Of a stretch of DNA of 64,000 nucleotides, positions 12,269-23,767 are shown piece by piece. Position numbers and translations under genes: made by a program. Each line of letters begins with the position of its first letter. Within the stretch, counting starts at the first letter, position 1. The notes beneath the pieces were generated by a model that ran no database searches, was not told the origin of the DNA, and saw nothing but the letters and a program-made list of their open reading frames with translations. Source of the DNA: Hydractinia symbiolongicarpus (Eukaryota > Cnidaria > Hydrozoa > Anthoathecata > Hydractiniidae); the NCBI RefSeq assembly GCF_029227915.1, contig NC_079885.1, positions 15,759,001 to 15,823,000 on the forward strand, in the 5' to 3' direction.

Positions 12269-12387
12269 GTCTACGACCATACCACGATGAACACACCTGT
12301 TCTCGTCCGATCACGGAAGTTAAGCATCGTCGGGCCGCGATAGTACTTAGATGGGGGACCGCCTGGGAACTCCCGGTGTCGTAGGCT
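12269..12387 (+). rRNA. 5S rRNA variant (U22), possible pseudogene
   Basis: Private G70C and G81A. G70C creates a C-C mismatch with C105, and G81A changes the second C-box base. The upstream spacer markers CTTTTCTAAC and CTTATTACC recur before U89. Confidence 0.93.
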
Positions 12388-12837
12388 ATTGACTTTTTCA
12401 CGTTACATTATTTATCATTACGACTGTGACGTATCTTTTTTACGAAATAGCCGCTGAGTAAATCAAGAAAAAGACATGATTAGAAGTTGCTTTCCCTTCA
12501 AAACGGCTACGATCTGGCAGCAATAAATGCGCCAAGTCGCAAATGAATGGATTACGAGCGTCAGACAAAGAAAATGGCGATGTAGTAACTTTGCTAATTA
12601 ACTTTGTCATATGAAAATTAAGTCGGAAAGCACCCTAGATTTCCTTCGTTGGAACTTTTTACCGGAAATCATAAAGCGCATGGTTGTCGTAATTAATGGA
12701 TAGCGCTTGAAATGAGCTTTCAAATGCACATAAACACGACCTATTTCGGATGATCCAGTCAAGAAATATGACCTTTAAAGTTTAAACTATTTTCGATGTA
12801 ATGTGCTAATAAATCGTAGATATCTGCCCGTTTGTTT

Positions 12838-12956
12838 GTTTACGACCATACCACGATGAACACACCTGTTCTCGTCCGATCACGGAAGTTAAGCATCGTC
12901 GGGCCGGGATAGTACTTGGATGGGGGACCGCCTGGGAACTCCCGGTGTCGTAGGCT
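12838..12956 (+). rRNA. 5S rRNA (U23)
   Basis: C3T only, giving a U3-G116 wobble in helix I. U23 and U24 form a duplicated pair that is absent from the downstream copy of this segment. Confidence 0.97.
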
Positions 12957-13406
12957 ATTGACTTTTTCACGTTACATTATTTATCATTACGACTGTGACG
13001 TATCTTTTTTACGAAATAGCCGCTGAGTAAATCAAGAAAGAGACATGATTAGAAGTTGCTTTCCCTTCAAAACGGCTACGATCTGGCAGCAATAAATGCG
13101 CCAAGTCGCAAATGAATGGATTACGAGCGTCAGACAAAGAAAATGGCGATGTAGTAACTTTGCTAATTAACTTTGTCATATGAAAATTAAGTCGGAAAGC
13201 ACCCTAGATTTCCTTCGTTGGAACTTTTTACCGGAAATCATAAAGCGCATGGTTGTCGTAATTAATGGATAGCGCTTGAAATGAGCTTTCAAATGCACAT
13301 AAACACGACCTATTTCGGATGATCCAGTCAAGAAATATGACCTTTAAAGTTTAAACTATTTTCGATGTAATGTGCTAATAAATCGTAGATATCTGCCCGT
13401 TTGTTT

Positions 13407-13525
13407 GTTTACGACCATACCACGATGAACACACCTGTTCTCGTCCGATCACGGCAGTTAAGCATCGTCGGGCCGGGATAGTACTTGGATGGGGGACCGC
13501 CTGGGAACTCCCGGTGTCGTAGGCT
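13407..13525 (+). rRNA. 5S rRNA (U24)
   Basis: C3T plus a private A49C in the GGAAG segment after helix III. The spacers before U23 and U24 look the same, pointing to a recent one-unit duplication. Confidence 0.96.
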
Positions 13526-13975
13526 ATTGACTTTTTCACGTTACATTATTTATCATTACGACTGTGACGTATCTTTTTTACGAAATAGCCGCTGAGTAAA
13601 TCAAGAAAGAGACATGATTAGAAGTTGCTTTCCCTTCAAAACGGCTACGATCTGGCAGCAATAAATGCGCCAAGTCGCAAATGAATGGATTACGAGCGTC
13701 AGACAAAGAAAATGGCGATGTAGTTAATTTGCTAATAAACTTTGTCATATGAAAATTAAGTCTGAAAGCACCCTAGATTTCCTTCGTTGGAACTTTTTAC
13801 CGGAAATCTTAAAGCGCATGGTTGTCGTAAAGAATCGATAGCGCTTAAAAAGAGCTTTCAAATGCACATAAACACGACCTATTTCGGATAATCCAGTCAA
13901 GAAATGTGACCTTTAAAGTTTAAACCATTTTCGATGTAATGTGCTAATAAATCGTAGATATCTGCCCGTTTGTTT

Positions 13976-14094
13976 GTTTACGACCATACCACGATGAGCA
14001 CACCTGTTCTCGTCCGATCACGGAAGTTAAGCATCGTCGGGCCGGGATAGTACTTGGATGTGGGACCGCCTGGGAACTCCCGGTGTCGTAGGCT
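13976..14094 (+). rRNA. 5S rRNA (U25)
   Basis: C3T, A23G and G86T. A23G lies just after helix II. Paired with U94, which shares all three. The following spacer has TTAGCAGTTG in both copies. Confidence 0.96.
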
Positions 14095-14544
14095 ATTGAC
14101 TTTTTCACGTTACATTATTTATCATTACGACTGTGACGTATCTTTTTTACGAAATAGCCGCTGAGTAAATCAAGAAAGAGACATGATTAGCAGTTGCTTT
14201 CCCTTCAAAACGGCTACGATCTGGCAGCAATAAATGCGCCAAGTCGCAAATGAATGGATTACGAGCGTCAGACAAAGAAAATGGCGATGTAGTTAATTTG
14301 CTAATTAACTTTGTCATATGAAAATTAAGTCTGAAAGTACCCTAGATTGCCTTCGTTGAAACTTTTTACCGGAAATCTTAATGCGCATGGTTGTCGTAAT
14401 TAATCGATAGCGCTTGAAATGAGCTTTCAAATGCACATAAACACTACCTATTTCGGATAATCCAGTCAAGAAATATGACCTTTAAAGTTTAAACCATTTT
14501 CGATGTAATGTGCTAAAAAATCGTAGATATCTGCCCGTTTGTTT

Positions 14545-14663
14545 GTCTACGACCATACCACGATGAACACACCTGTTCTCGTCCGATCACGTAAGTTAAG
14601 CATCGTTGGGTCGGGATAGTACTTGGATGGGGGACCGCCTGGGAACTCCCGGTGTCGTAGGCT
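14545..14663 (+). rRNA. 5S rRNA variant (U26), possible pseudogene
   Basis: G48T, C63T and C67T. G48T breaks the C29-G48 pair of helix III, and C67T leaves a U67-G108 wobble. The TATA-like element at 14514-14521 reads TAAAAAAT. U95 has all of these. Confidence 0.94.
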
Positions 14664-15113
14664 ATTGACTTTTTCACGTTACATTATTTATCATTACGAC
14701 TGGGACGTATCTTTTTTACGCAATAGCCGCTGAGTAAATCAAGAAAGAGACATGATTAGAAGTTGCTTTCCCTTCAAAACGGCTACAATCTTGCTGCAAT
14801 AAATGCGCCACGTCGCAAATAAATGGATTACGAGCGTCAGACAAAGAAAATGGCGATGTAGTTACTTTGCTAATTAACTTTGTCATATGAAAATTAAGTC
14901 TGAAAGTACCCTAGATTGCCTTCGTTGGAACTTTTTACCGGAAATCTTAAAGCGCATTATTGTCGTAATTAATGGATAGCGCTTGAAACGAGCTTTCAAA
15001 TGCACATAAACACAACCTATTTCGGATAATCCAGTCAAGAAATATGACCTTTAAAATTTAAACCATTTTTGATGTAATGTGCTAATAAATCGTAGATATC
15101 TGCCCGTTTGTTT

Positions 15114-15232
15114 GTCTACGACCATACCACGATGAACACACCTGTTCTCGTCCGATCATGGAAGTTAAGCATCGTTGGGCCGGGATAGTACTTGGATGGG
15201 GGACCGCCTGGGAACTCCCGGTGTCGTAGGCT
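15114..15232 (+). rRNA. 5S rRNA (U27)
   Basis: C46T and C63T; C46T makes a G31-U46 wobble in helix III. The upstream spacer has TTTTTGATG. Paired with U96. Confidence 0.96.
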
Positions 15233-15682
15233 ATTGACTTTTTCACGTTACATTATTTCTCATTAGGACTGGGACGTATCTTTTTTACGCAATAGCCGCC
15301 GAGTAAATCAAGAAAGAGACATGATTAGAAGTTGCTTTCCCTTCAAAACGACTACCATCGTGCTGCAATAAATGCGCCACGTCGCAAATGAATGGATTAC
15401 GAGCGTCAGACAAAGAAAATAGCGATGTACTTACTTTGCTAACTAATTTTGTCATATGAAAATTAAGTCTGAAAGTACCCTAGATTTCCTTCGTTGAAAC
15501 TTTTTACCGGAAATCTTAAAGCGCATTATTGTCGTAATTAATGAATAGCGCTTGAAATGAGCTTTCAAATGCACATAAACACGACCTATTTCGGATAATC
15601 CAGTCAAGAAATATGACCTTTAAAGTTTAAACCATATTCGATGTAATGTGCTAATAAATCGTAGATATCTGCCCGTTTGTTT

Positions 15683-15801
15683 GTCTACGACCATACCACG
15701 ATGAACACACCTGTTCTCGTCAGATCACGGAAGTTAAGCATCGTTGGGCCGGGATAGTACTTGGATGGGGGACCGCCTGGGAACTCCCGGTGTCGTAGGC
15801 T
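15683..15801 (+). rRNA. 5S rRNA (U28)
   Basis: C40A in the helix III loop and C63T. U28 and U29 are identical and their upstream spacers share the private GACTACCATCGTG, so one arose from the other by a 569-bp duplication. Confidence 0.97.
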
Positions 15802-16251
15802 ATTGACTTTTTCACGTTACATTATTTATCATTACGACTGGGACGTATCTTTTTTACGCAATAGCCGCTGAGTAAATCAAGAAAGAGACATGATTAGAAG
15901 TTGCTTTCCCTTCAAAACGACTACCATCGTGCTGCAATAAATGCGCCACGTCGCAAATGAATGGATTACGAGCGTCAGACAAAGAAAATAGCGATGTACT
16001 TACTTTGCTAACTAATTTTGTCATATGAAAATTAAGTCTGAAAGTACCCTAGATTTCCTTCGTTGAAACTTTTTACCGGAAATCTTAAAGCGCATTATTG
16101 TCGTAATTAATGAATAGCGCTTGAAATGAGCTTTCAAATGCACATAAACACGACCTATTTCGGATAATCCAGTCAAGAAATATGACCTTTAAAGTTTAAA
16201 CCATATTCGATGTAATGTGCTAATAAATCGTAGATATCTGCCCGTTTGTTT

Positions 16252-16370
16252 GTCTACGACCATACCACGATGAACACACCTGTTCTCGTCAGATCACGGA
16301 AGTTAAGCATCGTTGGGCCGGGATAGTACTTGGATGGGGGACCGCCTGGGAACTCCCGGTGTCGTAGGCT
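16252..16370 (+). rRNA. 5S rRNA (U29)
   Basis: C40A and C63T, a tandem copy of U28. The downstream duplicate of this region keeps only one such unit (U97). Confidence 0.97.
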
Positions 16371-16789
16371 ATTGACTTTTTCACGTTACATTATTTATCA
16401 TTACGACTGGGACGTATCTTTTTTACGCAATAGCCGCTGAGTAAATCAAGAAAGAGACATGATTAGAAGTTGCTTTCCCTTCAAAACGGCTACGATCTGG
16501 CAGCAATAAATGCGCCAAGTCGCAAATGAATGGATTACGAGCGTCAGAAAAAGAAAATGGCGATGTAGTAACTTTGCTAATTAACTTTGTCATATGAAAA
16601 TTAAGTCGGAAAGCACCCTAGATTTCCTTCGTTGGAACTTTTTACCGGAAATCATAAAGCGCATTATTGTTGTCAAGAATCGATAGCGCTTAAAAAGAGC
16701 TGTCAAACGCACATAAACACGACCTATTTCGAATGATCCAGTCAAGAAATGTGACCTTTAAAGTTTGAACCATTTTCGATGTAATGTGC

Positions 16790-16797
16790 TAATAAAT
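16790..16797 (+). promoter_or_regulatory. TATA-like upstream element (exemplar, U30)
   Basis: TAATAAAT at -31 to -24 of U30. I see it at the same distance before nearly every gene. Known insect 5S genes need an upstream element near -30, so an upstream Pol III promoter role is likely here but inferred. Exceptions are U26 and U95 (TAAAAAAT) and U90 (TAATTAAT). Confidence 0.65.
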
Positions 16798-16869
16798 CGT
16801 AGATATCTGCCCGTTTGTTTGTCTACGACCATACCACGATGAACACACCTGTTCTCGTCCGATCACGGA

Positions 16870-16884
16870 AGTTAAGCATCGTCG
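16870..16884 (+). promoter_or_regulatory. 5S internal A box (exemplar, U30)
   Basis: Positions +50 to +64 of U30 (AGTTAAGCATCGTCG), corresponding by position to the 5S A box that helps recruit TFIIIC. C57A, G61C, T62C and C63T variants elsewhere in the array fall in it. Confidence 0.8.
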
Positions 16885-16886
16885 GG

Positions 16887-16892
16887 CCGGGA
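16887..16892 (+). promoter_or_regulatory. 5S intermediate element (exemplar, U30)
   Basis: Positions +67 to +72 (CCGGGA), where the intermediate element of the 5S internal control region sits. Altered by G69A, A72G and the U67/U76 deletion. Confidence 0.7.
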
Positions 16893-16899
16893 TAGTACT

Positions 16900-16917
16900 T
16901 GGATGGGGGACCGCCTG
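16900..16917 (+). promoter_or_regulatory. 5S internal C box, TFIIIA site (exemplar, U30)
   Basis: Positions +80 to +97 (TGGATGGGGGACCGCCTG). It differs from the widespread animal C box by one G (88) in place of A; U18, U84 and U89 have the A. TFIIIA binding is known for this site in other animals and inferred here. Confidence 0.85.
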
Positions 16918-16945
16918 GGAACTCCCGGTGTCGTAGGCTATTGAC

Positions 16946-16950
16946 TTTTT
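16946..16950 (+). terminator. Pol III terminator T5 (exemplar, U30)
   Basis: Five Ts begin 7 nt after the last gene base, in ATTGACTTTTTCACG. The same tract follows every gene at the same distance. Runs of four or more Ts terminate Pol III, so the primary transcript should have a short 3' trailer. Confidence 0.9.
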
Positions 16951-16987
16951 CACGTTACATTATTTATCATTACGACTGTGACGTATC

Positions 16988-16993
16988 TTTTTT
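16988..16993 (+). terminator. Second T tract, possible backup terminator (exemplar, U30)
   Basis: Six Ts start 49 nt after the gene end, in GTATCTTTTTTACG. The tract is kept throughout the array while nearby bases vary (ACGAAATAGC or ACGCAATAGC). A readthrough-stopping role is plausible but inferred. Confidence 0.5.
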
Positions 16994-17389
16994 ACGAAAT
17001 AGCCGCTGAGTAAATCAAGAAAGAGACATGATTAGAAGTTGCTTTCCCTTCAAAACGGCTACGATCTGGCAGCAATAAATGCGCCAAGTCGCAAATGAAT
17101 GGATTACAAGCGTCACACAAAGAAAATGGCGATGTAGTTACTTTGCTAATTAACTTTGTCATAATAAAATTAAGTCGGAAAGCACCCTAGATTTCCTTCG
17201 TTGGAACTTTTTACCGGAAATCATAAAGCGCATTATTGTTGTCAAGAATCGATAGCGCTTAAAAAGAGCTGTCAAACGCACATAAACACGACCTATTTCG
17301 AATGATCCAGTCAAGAAATATGACCTTTAAAGTTTGAACCATTTTCGATGTAATGTGCTAATAAATCGTAGATATCTGCCCGTTTGTTT

Positions 17390-17508
17390 GTCTACGACCA
17401 TACCACGATGAACACACCTGTTCTCGTCCGATCACGGAAGTTAAGCATCGTCGGGCCGGGATAGTACTTGGATGGGGGACCGCCTGGGAACTCCCGGTGT
17501 CGTAGGCT
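17390..17508 (+). rRNA. 5S rRNA (U31)
   Basis: Identical to the consensus. Its upstream spacer is the ATAATA class at 17161. Matches U99. Confidence 0.98.
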
Positions 17509-17958
17509 ATTGACTTTTTCACGTTACATTATTTATCATTACGACTGTGACGTATCTTTTTTACGAAATAGCCGCTGAGTAAATCAAGAAAGAGACATGA
17601 TTAGAAGTTGCTTTCCCTTCAAAACGGCTACGATCTGGCAGCAATAAATGCGCCAAGTCGCAAATGAATGGATTACAAGCGTCAGACAAAGAAAATGGCG
17701 ATGTAGTTACTTTGCTAATTAACTTTGTCATAATAAAATTAAGTCGGAAAGCACCCTAGATTTCCTTCGTTGGAACTTTTTACCGGAAATCATAAAGCGC
17801 ATTATTGTTGTCAAGAATCGATAGCGCTTAAAAAGAGCTGTCAAACGCACATAAACACGACCTATTTCGAATGATCCAGTCAAGAAATATGACCTTTAAA
17901 GTTTGAACCATTTTCGATGTAATGTGCTAATAAATCGTAGATATCTGCCCGTTTGTTT

Positions 17959-18077
17959 GTCTACGACCATACCACGATGAACACACCTGTTCTCGTCCGA
18001 TCACGGAAGTTAAGCATCGTCGGGCCGGGATAGTACTTGGATGGGGGACCGCCTGGGAACTCCCGGTGTCGTAGGCT
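17959..18077 (+). rRNA. 5S rRNA (U32)
   Basis: Identical to the consensus. Upstream spacer again of the ATAATA class, so U31 and U32 look like a one-unit duplication. Matches U101. Confidence 0.98.
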
Positions 18078-18527
18078 ATTGACTTTTTCACGTTACATTA
18101 TTTATCATTACGACTGTGACGTATCTTTTTTACGAAATAGCCGCTGAGTAAATCAAGAAAGAGACATGATTAGAAGTTGCTTTCCCTTCAAAACGGCTAC
18201 GATCTGGCAGCAATAAATGCGCCAAGTCGCAAATGAATGGATTACGAGCGTCAGACAAAGAAAATGGCGATGTAGTAACTTTGCTAATTAACTTTGTCAT
18301 ATGAAAATTTAGTTGGAAAGCACCCTAGATTTCCTTCGTTGGAACTTTTTACCGGAAATCATAAAGCGCATGGTTGTCGTAATTAATGGATAGCGCTTGA
18401 AATGAGCTTTCAAATGCACATAAAAACGACCTATTTCGGATGATCCAGTCAAGAAATATGACCTTTAAAGTTTAAACCATTTTCGATGTAATGTGCTAAT
18501 AAATCGTAGATATCTGCCCGTTTGTTT

Positions 18528-18646
18528 GTTTACGACCATACCACGATGAACACACCTGTTCTCGTCCGATCACGGAAGTTAAGCATCGTCGGGCCGGGAT
18601 AGTACTTGGATGGGGGACCGCCTGGGAACTCCCGGTGTCGTAGGCT
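18528..18646 (+). rRNA. 5S rRNA (U33)
   Basis: C3T only. The upstream spacer has AGTTGGAAAG and ATAAAAACGACC, both shared with the spacer before U102. Confidence 0.97.
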
Positions 18647-19096
18647 ATTGACTTTTTCACGTTACATTATTTATCATTACGACTGTGACGTATCTTTTTT
18701 ACGAAATAGCCGCTGAGTAAATCAAGAAAGAGACATGATTAGAAGTTGCTTTCCCTTCAAAACGGCTACGATCTGGCAGCAATAAATGCGCCAAGTCGCA
18801 AATGAATGGATTACGAGCGTCAGACAAAGAAAATAGCGATGTACTTACTTTGCTAACTAATTTTGTCATATGAAAATTAAGTCCGAAAGTACCCTAGATT
18901 TCCTTCGTTGGAACTTTTTACCGGAAATCTTAAAGCGCATTATTGTCGTAATTAATGAATAGCGCTTGAAATGAGCTTTCAAATGCACATAAACACGACC
19001 TATTTCGGATAATCCAGTCAAGAAATATGACCTTTAAAGTTTAAACCATATTCGATGTAATGTGCTAATAAATCGTAGATATCTGCCCGTTTGTTT

Positions 19097-19215
19097 GTCT
19101 ACGACCATACCACGATGAACACACCTGTTCTCGTCAGATCACGGAAGTTAAGCATCGTCGGGCCGGGATAGTACTTGGATGGGGGACCGCCTGGGAACTC
19201 CCGGTGTCGTAGGCT
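19097..19215 (+). rRNA. 5S rRNA (U34)
   Basis: C40A with C63 kept, the only C40A gene without C63T. It sits in a tandem pair with U35 and shows gene-scale exchange with neighbouring consensus units. Confidence 0.97.
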
Positions 19216-19665
19216 ATTGACTTTTTCACGTTACATTATTTATCATTACGACTGTGACGTATCTTTTTTACGAAATAGCCGCTGAGTAAATCAAGAAAGA
19301 GACATGATTAGAAGTTGCTTTCCCTTCAAAACGGCTACGATCTGGCAGCAATAAATGCGCCAAGTCGCAAATGAATGGATTACGAGCGTCAGACAAAGAA
19401 AATAGCGATGTACTTACTTTGCTAACTAATTTTGTCATATGAAAATTAAGTCCGAAAGTACCCTAGATTTCCTTCGTTGGAACTTTTTACCGGAAATCTT
19501 AAAGCGCATTATTGTCGTAATTAATGAATAGCGCTTGAAATGAGCTTTCAAATGCACATAAACACGACCTATTTCGGATAATCCAGTCAAGAAATATGAC
19601 CTTTAAAGTTTAAACCATATTCGATGTAATGTGCTAATAAATCGTAGATATCTGCCCGTTTGTTT

Positions 19666-19784
19666 GTCTACGACCATACCACGATGAACACACCTGTTCT
19701 CGTCAGATCACGGAAGTTAAGCATCGTTGGGCCGGGATAGTACTTGGATGGGGGACCGCCTGGGAACTCCCGGTGTCGTAGGCT
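19666..19784 (+). rRNA. 5S rRNA (U35)
   Basis: C40A and C63T. The upstream spacer has AGTCCGAAAG, shared with U34 and U103. Confidence 0.97.
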
Positions 19785-20234
19785 ATTGACTTTTTCACGT
19801 TACATTATTTATCATTACGACTGGGACGTATCTTTTTTACGCAATAGCCGCTGAGTAAATCAAGAAAGAGACATGATTAGAAGTTGCTTTCCCTTCAAAA
19901 CGGCTACGATCTGGCAGCAATAAATGCGCCAAGTCGCAAATGAATGGATTACGAGCGTCAGACAAAGAAAATGGCGATGTAGTAACTTTGCTAATTAACT
20001 TTGTCATATGAAAATTAAGTCGGAAAGCACCCTAGATTTCCTTCGTTGGAACTTTTTACCGGAAATCATAAAGCGCATTATTGTTGTCAAGAATCGATAG
20101 CGCTTAAAAAGAGCTGTCAAACGCACATAAACACGACCTATTTCGAATGATCCAGTCAAGAAATATGACCTTTAATGTTTGAACCATTTTCGATGTAATG
20201 TGCTAATAAATCGTAGATATCTGCCCGTTTGTTT

Positions 20235-20353
20235 GTCTACGACCATACCACGATGAACACACCTGTTCTCGTCCGATCACGGAAGTTAAGCATCGTCGGG
20301 CCGGGATAGTACTTGGATGGGGGACCGCCTGGGAACTCCCGGTGTCGTAGGCT
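20235..20353 (+). rRNA. 5S rRNA (U36)
   Basis: Identical to the consensus. The upstream spacer has TTTAATGTTTG, seen again before U44. Confidence 0.98.
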
Positions 20354-20803
20354 ATTGACTTTTTCACGTTACATTATTTATCATTACGACTGTGACGTAT
20401 CTTTTTTACGAAATAGCCGCTGAGTAAATCAAGAAAGAGACATGATTAGAAGTTGCTTTCCCTTCAAAACGGCTACGATCTGGCAGCAATAAATGCGCCA
20501 AGTCGCAAATGAATGGATTACAAGCGTCAGACAAAGAAAATGGCGATGTAGTTACTTTGCTAATTAACTTTGTCATAATAAAATTAAGTCGGAAAGCACC
20601 CTAGATTTCCTTCGTTGGAACTTTTTACCGGAAATCATAAAGCGCATTATTGTTGTCAAGAATCGATAGCGCTTAAAAAGAGCTGTCAAACGCACATAAA
20701 CACGACCTATTTCGAATGATCCAGTCAAGAAATATGACCTTTAAAGTTTGAACCATTTTCGATGTAATGTGCTAATAAATCGTAGATATCTGCCCGTTTG
20801 TTT

Positions 20804-20922
20804 GTCTACGACCATACCACGATGAACACACCTGTTCTCGTCCGATCACGGAAGGTAAGCATCGTCGGGCCGGGATAGTACTTGGATGGGGGACCGCCTG
20901 GGAACTCCCGGTGTCGTAGGCT
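20804..20922 (+). rRNA. 5S rRNA (U37)
   Basis: Private T52G in the A box region (AAGGTAAGC). No stem pair is obviously lost. Confidence 0.97.
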
Positions 20923-21372
20923 ATTGACTTTTTCACGTTACATTATTTATCATTACGACTGTGACGTATCTTTTTTACGAAATAGCCGCTGAGTAAATCA
21001 AGAAAGAGACATGATTAGAAGTTGCTTTCCCTTCAAAACGGCTACGATCTGGCAGCAATAAATGCGCCAAGTCGCAAATGAATGGATTACGAGCGTCAGA
21101 CAAAGAAAATGGCGATGTAGTAACTTTGCTAATTAACTTTGTCATATGAAAATTAAGTCGGAAAGCACCCTAGATTTCCTTCGTTGGAACTTTTTACCGG
21201 AAATCATAAAGCGCATGGTTGTCGTAATTAATGGATAGCGCTTGAAATGAGCTTTCAAATGCACATAAACACGACCTATTTCGAATGATCCAGTCAAGAA
21301 ATATGACCTTTAAAGTTTGAACCATTTTCGATGTAATGTGCTAATAAATCGTAGATATCTGCCCGTTTGTTT

Positions 21373-21491
21373 GTCTACGACCATACCACGATGAACACAC
21401 CTGTTCTCGTCCGATCACGGAAGTTAAGCATCGTCGGGCCGGGATAGTACTTGGATGGGGGACCGCCTGGGAACTCCCGGTGTCGTAGGCT
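21373..21491 (+). rRNA. 5S rRNA (U38)
   Basis: Identical to the consensus. Its spacer is the GCATGGTTG class, which alternates here with the ATAATA class. Confidence 0.98.
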
Positions 21492-21941
21492 ATTGACTTT
21501 TTCACGTTACATTATTTATCATTACGACTGTGACGTATCTTTTTTACGAAATAGCCGCTGAGTAAATCAAGAAAGAGACATGATTAGAAGTTGCTTTCCC
21601 TTCAAAACGGCTACGATCTGGCAGCAATAAATGCGCCAAGTCGCAAATGAATGGATTACAAGCGTCAGACAAAGAAAATGGCGATGTAGTTACTTTGCTA
21701 ATTAACTTTGTCATAATAAAATTAAGTCAGAAAGCACCCTAGATTTCCTTCGTTGGAACTTTTTACCGGAAATCATAAAGCGCATTATTGTTGTCAAGAA
21801 TCGATAGCGCTTAAAAAGAGCTGTCAAACGCACATAAACACGACCTATTTCGAATGATCCAGTCAAGAAATATGACCTTTAAAGTTTGAACCATTTTCGA
21901 TGTAATGTGCTAATAAATCGTAGATATCTGCCCGTTTGTTT

Positions 21942-22060
21942 GTCTACGACCATACCACGATGAACACACCTGTTCTCGTCCGATCACGGAAGTTAAGCAT
22001 CGTCGGGCCGGGATAGTACTTGGATGGGGGACCGCCTGGGAACTCCCGGTGTCGTAGGCT
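21942..22060 (+). rRNA. 5S rRNA (U39)
   Basis: Identical to the consensus; upstream spacer of the ATAATA class with a private AGTCAGAAAG. Confidence 0.98.
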
Positions 22061-22510
22061 ATTGACTTTTTCACGTTACATTATTTATCATTACGACTGT
22101 GACGTATCTTTTTTACGAAATAGCCGCTGAGTAAATCAAGAAAGAGACATGATTAGAAGTTGTTTTCCCTTCAAAACGGCTACGATCTGGCAGCAATAAA
22201 TGCGCCAAGTCGCAAATGAATGGATTACAAGCGTCAGACAAAGAAAATGGCGATGTAGTTACTTTGCTAATTAACTTTGTCATAATAAAATTAAGTCGGA
22301 AAGCACCCTAGATTTCCTTCGTTGGAACTTTTTACCGGAAATCATAAAGCGCATTATTGTTGTCAAGAATCGATAGCGCTTAAAAAGAGCTGTCAAACGC
22401 ACATAAACACGACCTATTTCGAATGATCCAGTCAAGAAATATGACCTTTAAAGTTTGAACCATTTTCGATGTAATGTGCTAATAAATCGTAGATATCTGC
22501 CCGTTTGTTT

Positions 22511-22629
22511 GTCTACGACCATACCACGATGAACACACCTGTTCTCGTCCGATCACGGAAGTTAAGCATCGTCGGGCCGGGATAGTACTTGGATGGGGGA
22601 CCGCCTGGGAACTCCCGGTGTCGTAGGCT
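22511..22629 (+). rRNA. 5S rRNA (U40)
   Basis: Identical to the consensus; upstream spacer of the ATAATA class, carrying AAGTTGTTTTCCC in common with U42. Confidence 0.98.
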
Positions 22630-23079
22630 ATTGACTTTTTCACGTTACATTATTTATCATTACGACTGTGACGTATCTTTTTTACGAAATAGCCGCTGAG
22701 TAAATCAAGAAAGAGACATGATTAGAAGTTGCTTTCCCTTCAAAACGGCTACGATCTGGCAGCAATAAATGCGCCAAGTCGCAAATGAATGGATTACGAG
22801 CGTCAGACAAAGAAAATGGCGATGTAGTAACTTTGCTAATTAACTTTGTCATATGAAAATTAAGTCGGAAAGCACCCTAGATTTCCTTCGTTGGAACTTT
22901 TTACCGGAAATCATAAAGCGCATGGTTGTCGTAATTAATGGATAGCGCTTGAAATGAGCTTTCAAATGCACATAAACACGACCTATTTCGAATGATCCAG
23001 TCAAGAAATATGACCTTTAAAGTTTGAACCATTTTCGATGTAATGTGCTAATAAATCGTAGATATCTGCCCGTTTGTTT

Positions 23080-23198
23080 GTCTACGACCATACCACGATG
23101 AACACACCTGTTCTCGTCCGATCACGGAAGTTAAGCATCGTCGGGCCGGGATAGTACTTGGATGGGGGACCGCCTGGGAACTCCCGGTGTCGTAGGCT
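23080..23198 (+). rRNA. 5S rRNA (U41)
   Basis: Identical to the consensus; upstream spacer of the GCATGGTTG class. Confidence 0.98.
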
Positions 23199-23648
23199 AT
23201 TGACTTTTTCACGTTACATTATTTATCATTACGACTGTGACGTATCTTTTTTACGAAATAGCCGCTGAGTAAATCAAGAAAGAGACATGATTAGAAGTTG
23301 TTTTCCCTTCAAAACGGCTACGATCTGGCAGCAATAAATGCGCCAAGTCGCAAATGAATGGATTACAAGCGTCAGACAAAGAAAATGGCGATGTAGTTAC
23401 TTTGCTAATTAACTTTGTCATAATAAAATTAAGTCGGAAAGCACCCTAGATTTCCTTCGTTGGAACTTTTTACCGGAAATCATAAAGCGCATTATTGTTG
23501 TCAAGAATCGATAGCGCTTAAAAAGAGCTGTCAAACGCACATAAACACGACCTATTTCGAATGATCCAGTCAAGAAATATGACCTTTAAAGTTTGAACCA
23601 TTTTCGATGTAATGTGCTAATAAATCGTAGATATCTGCCCGTTTGTTT

Positions 23649-23767
23649 GTCTACGACCATACCACGATGAACACACCTGTTCTCGTCCGATCACGGAAGT
23701 TAAGCATCGTCGGGCCGGGATAGTACTTGGATGGGGGACCGCCTGGGAACTCCCGGTGTCGTAGGCT
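23649..23767 (+). rRNA. 5S rRNA (U42)
   Basis: Identical to the consensus; ATAATA-class spacer with AAGTTGTTTTCCC. U41-U42 repeat the U38-U39/U40 arrangement. Confidence 0.98.

Larger units (their letters stand above)
16821..16939 (+). rRNA. 5S rRNA, consensus reference copy (U30)
   Basis: This is the commonest sequence, found in 16 copies. It encodes the 5S RNA of the large ribosomal subunit, transcribed by RNA polymerase III with TFIIIA. The ends are set by helix I: GTCTACGAC (1-9) pairs with GTCGTAGGC (110-118), leaving a 3' U at 119. Helix II is ACGATG (16-21) with CATCGT (57-62). Helix III is CTG (29-31) with CGG (46-48), including one U-G wobble. The long-arm stem is CCGGG (67-71) with CCCGG (104-108). 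The A box, intermediate element and C box lie at the classical 5S positions, and a T5 tract follows. The length of 119 nt matches the usual 119-121 nt. Confidence 0.98.
16940..17389 (+). repeat. 5S intergenic spacer, consensus-like (exemplar)
   Basis: 450-bp spacer between U30 and U31, holding two T tracts, then AT-rich unique sequence, then the upstream element. It belongs to the class with CATAATAAAATT (17159-17170) and CATTATTGTTGTCAAG. No gene is visible on either strand. Confidence 0.9.

Noticed and set aside
16940-17389. A protein-coding or prokaryotic operon reading of the region
   Set aside because: No ORF longer than 80 codons exists in 64 kb, and the RNA has eukaryotic 5S form with Pol III signals, not a bacterial 16S-23S-5S layout.
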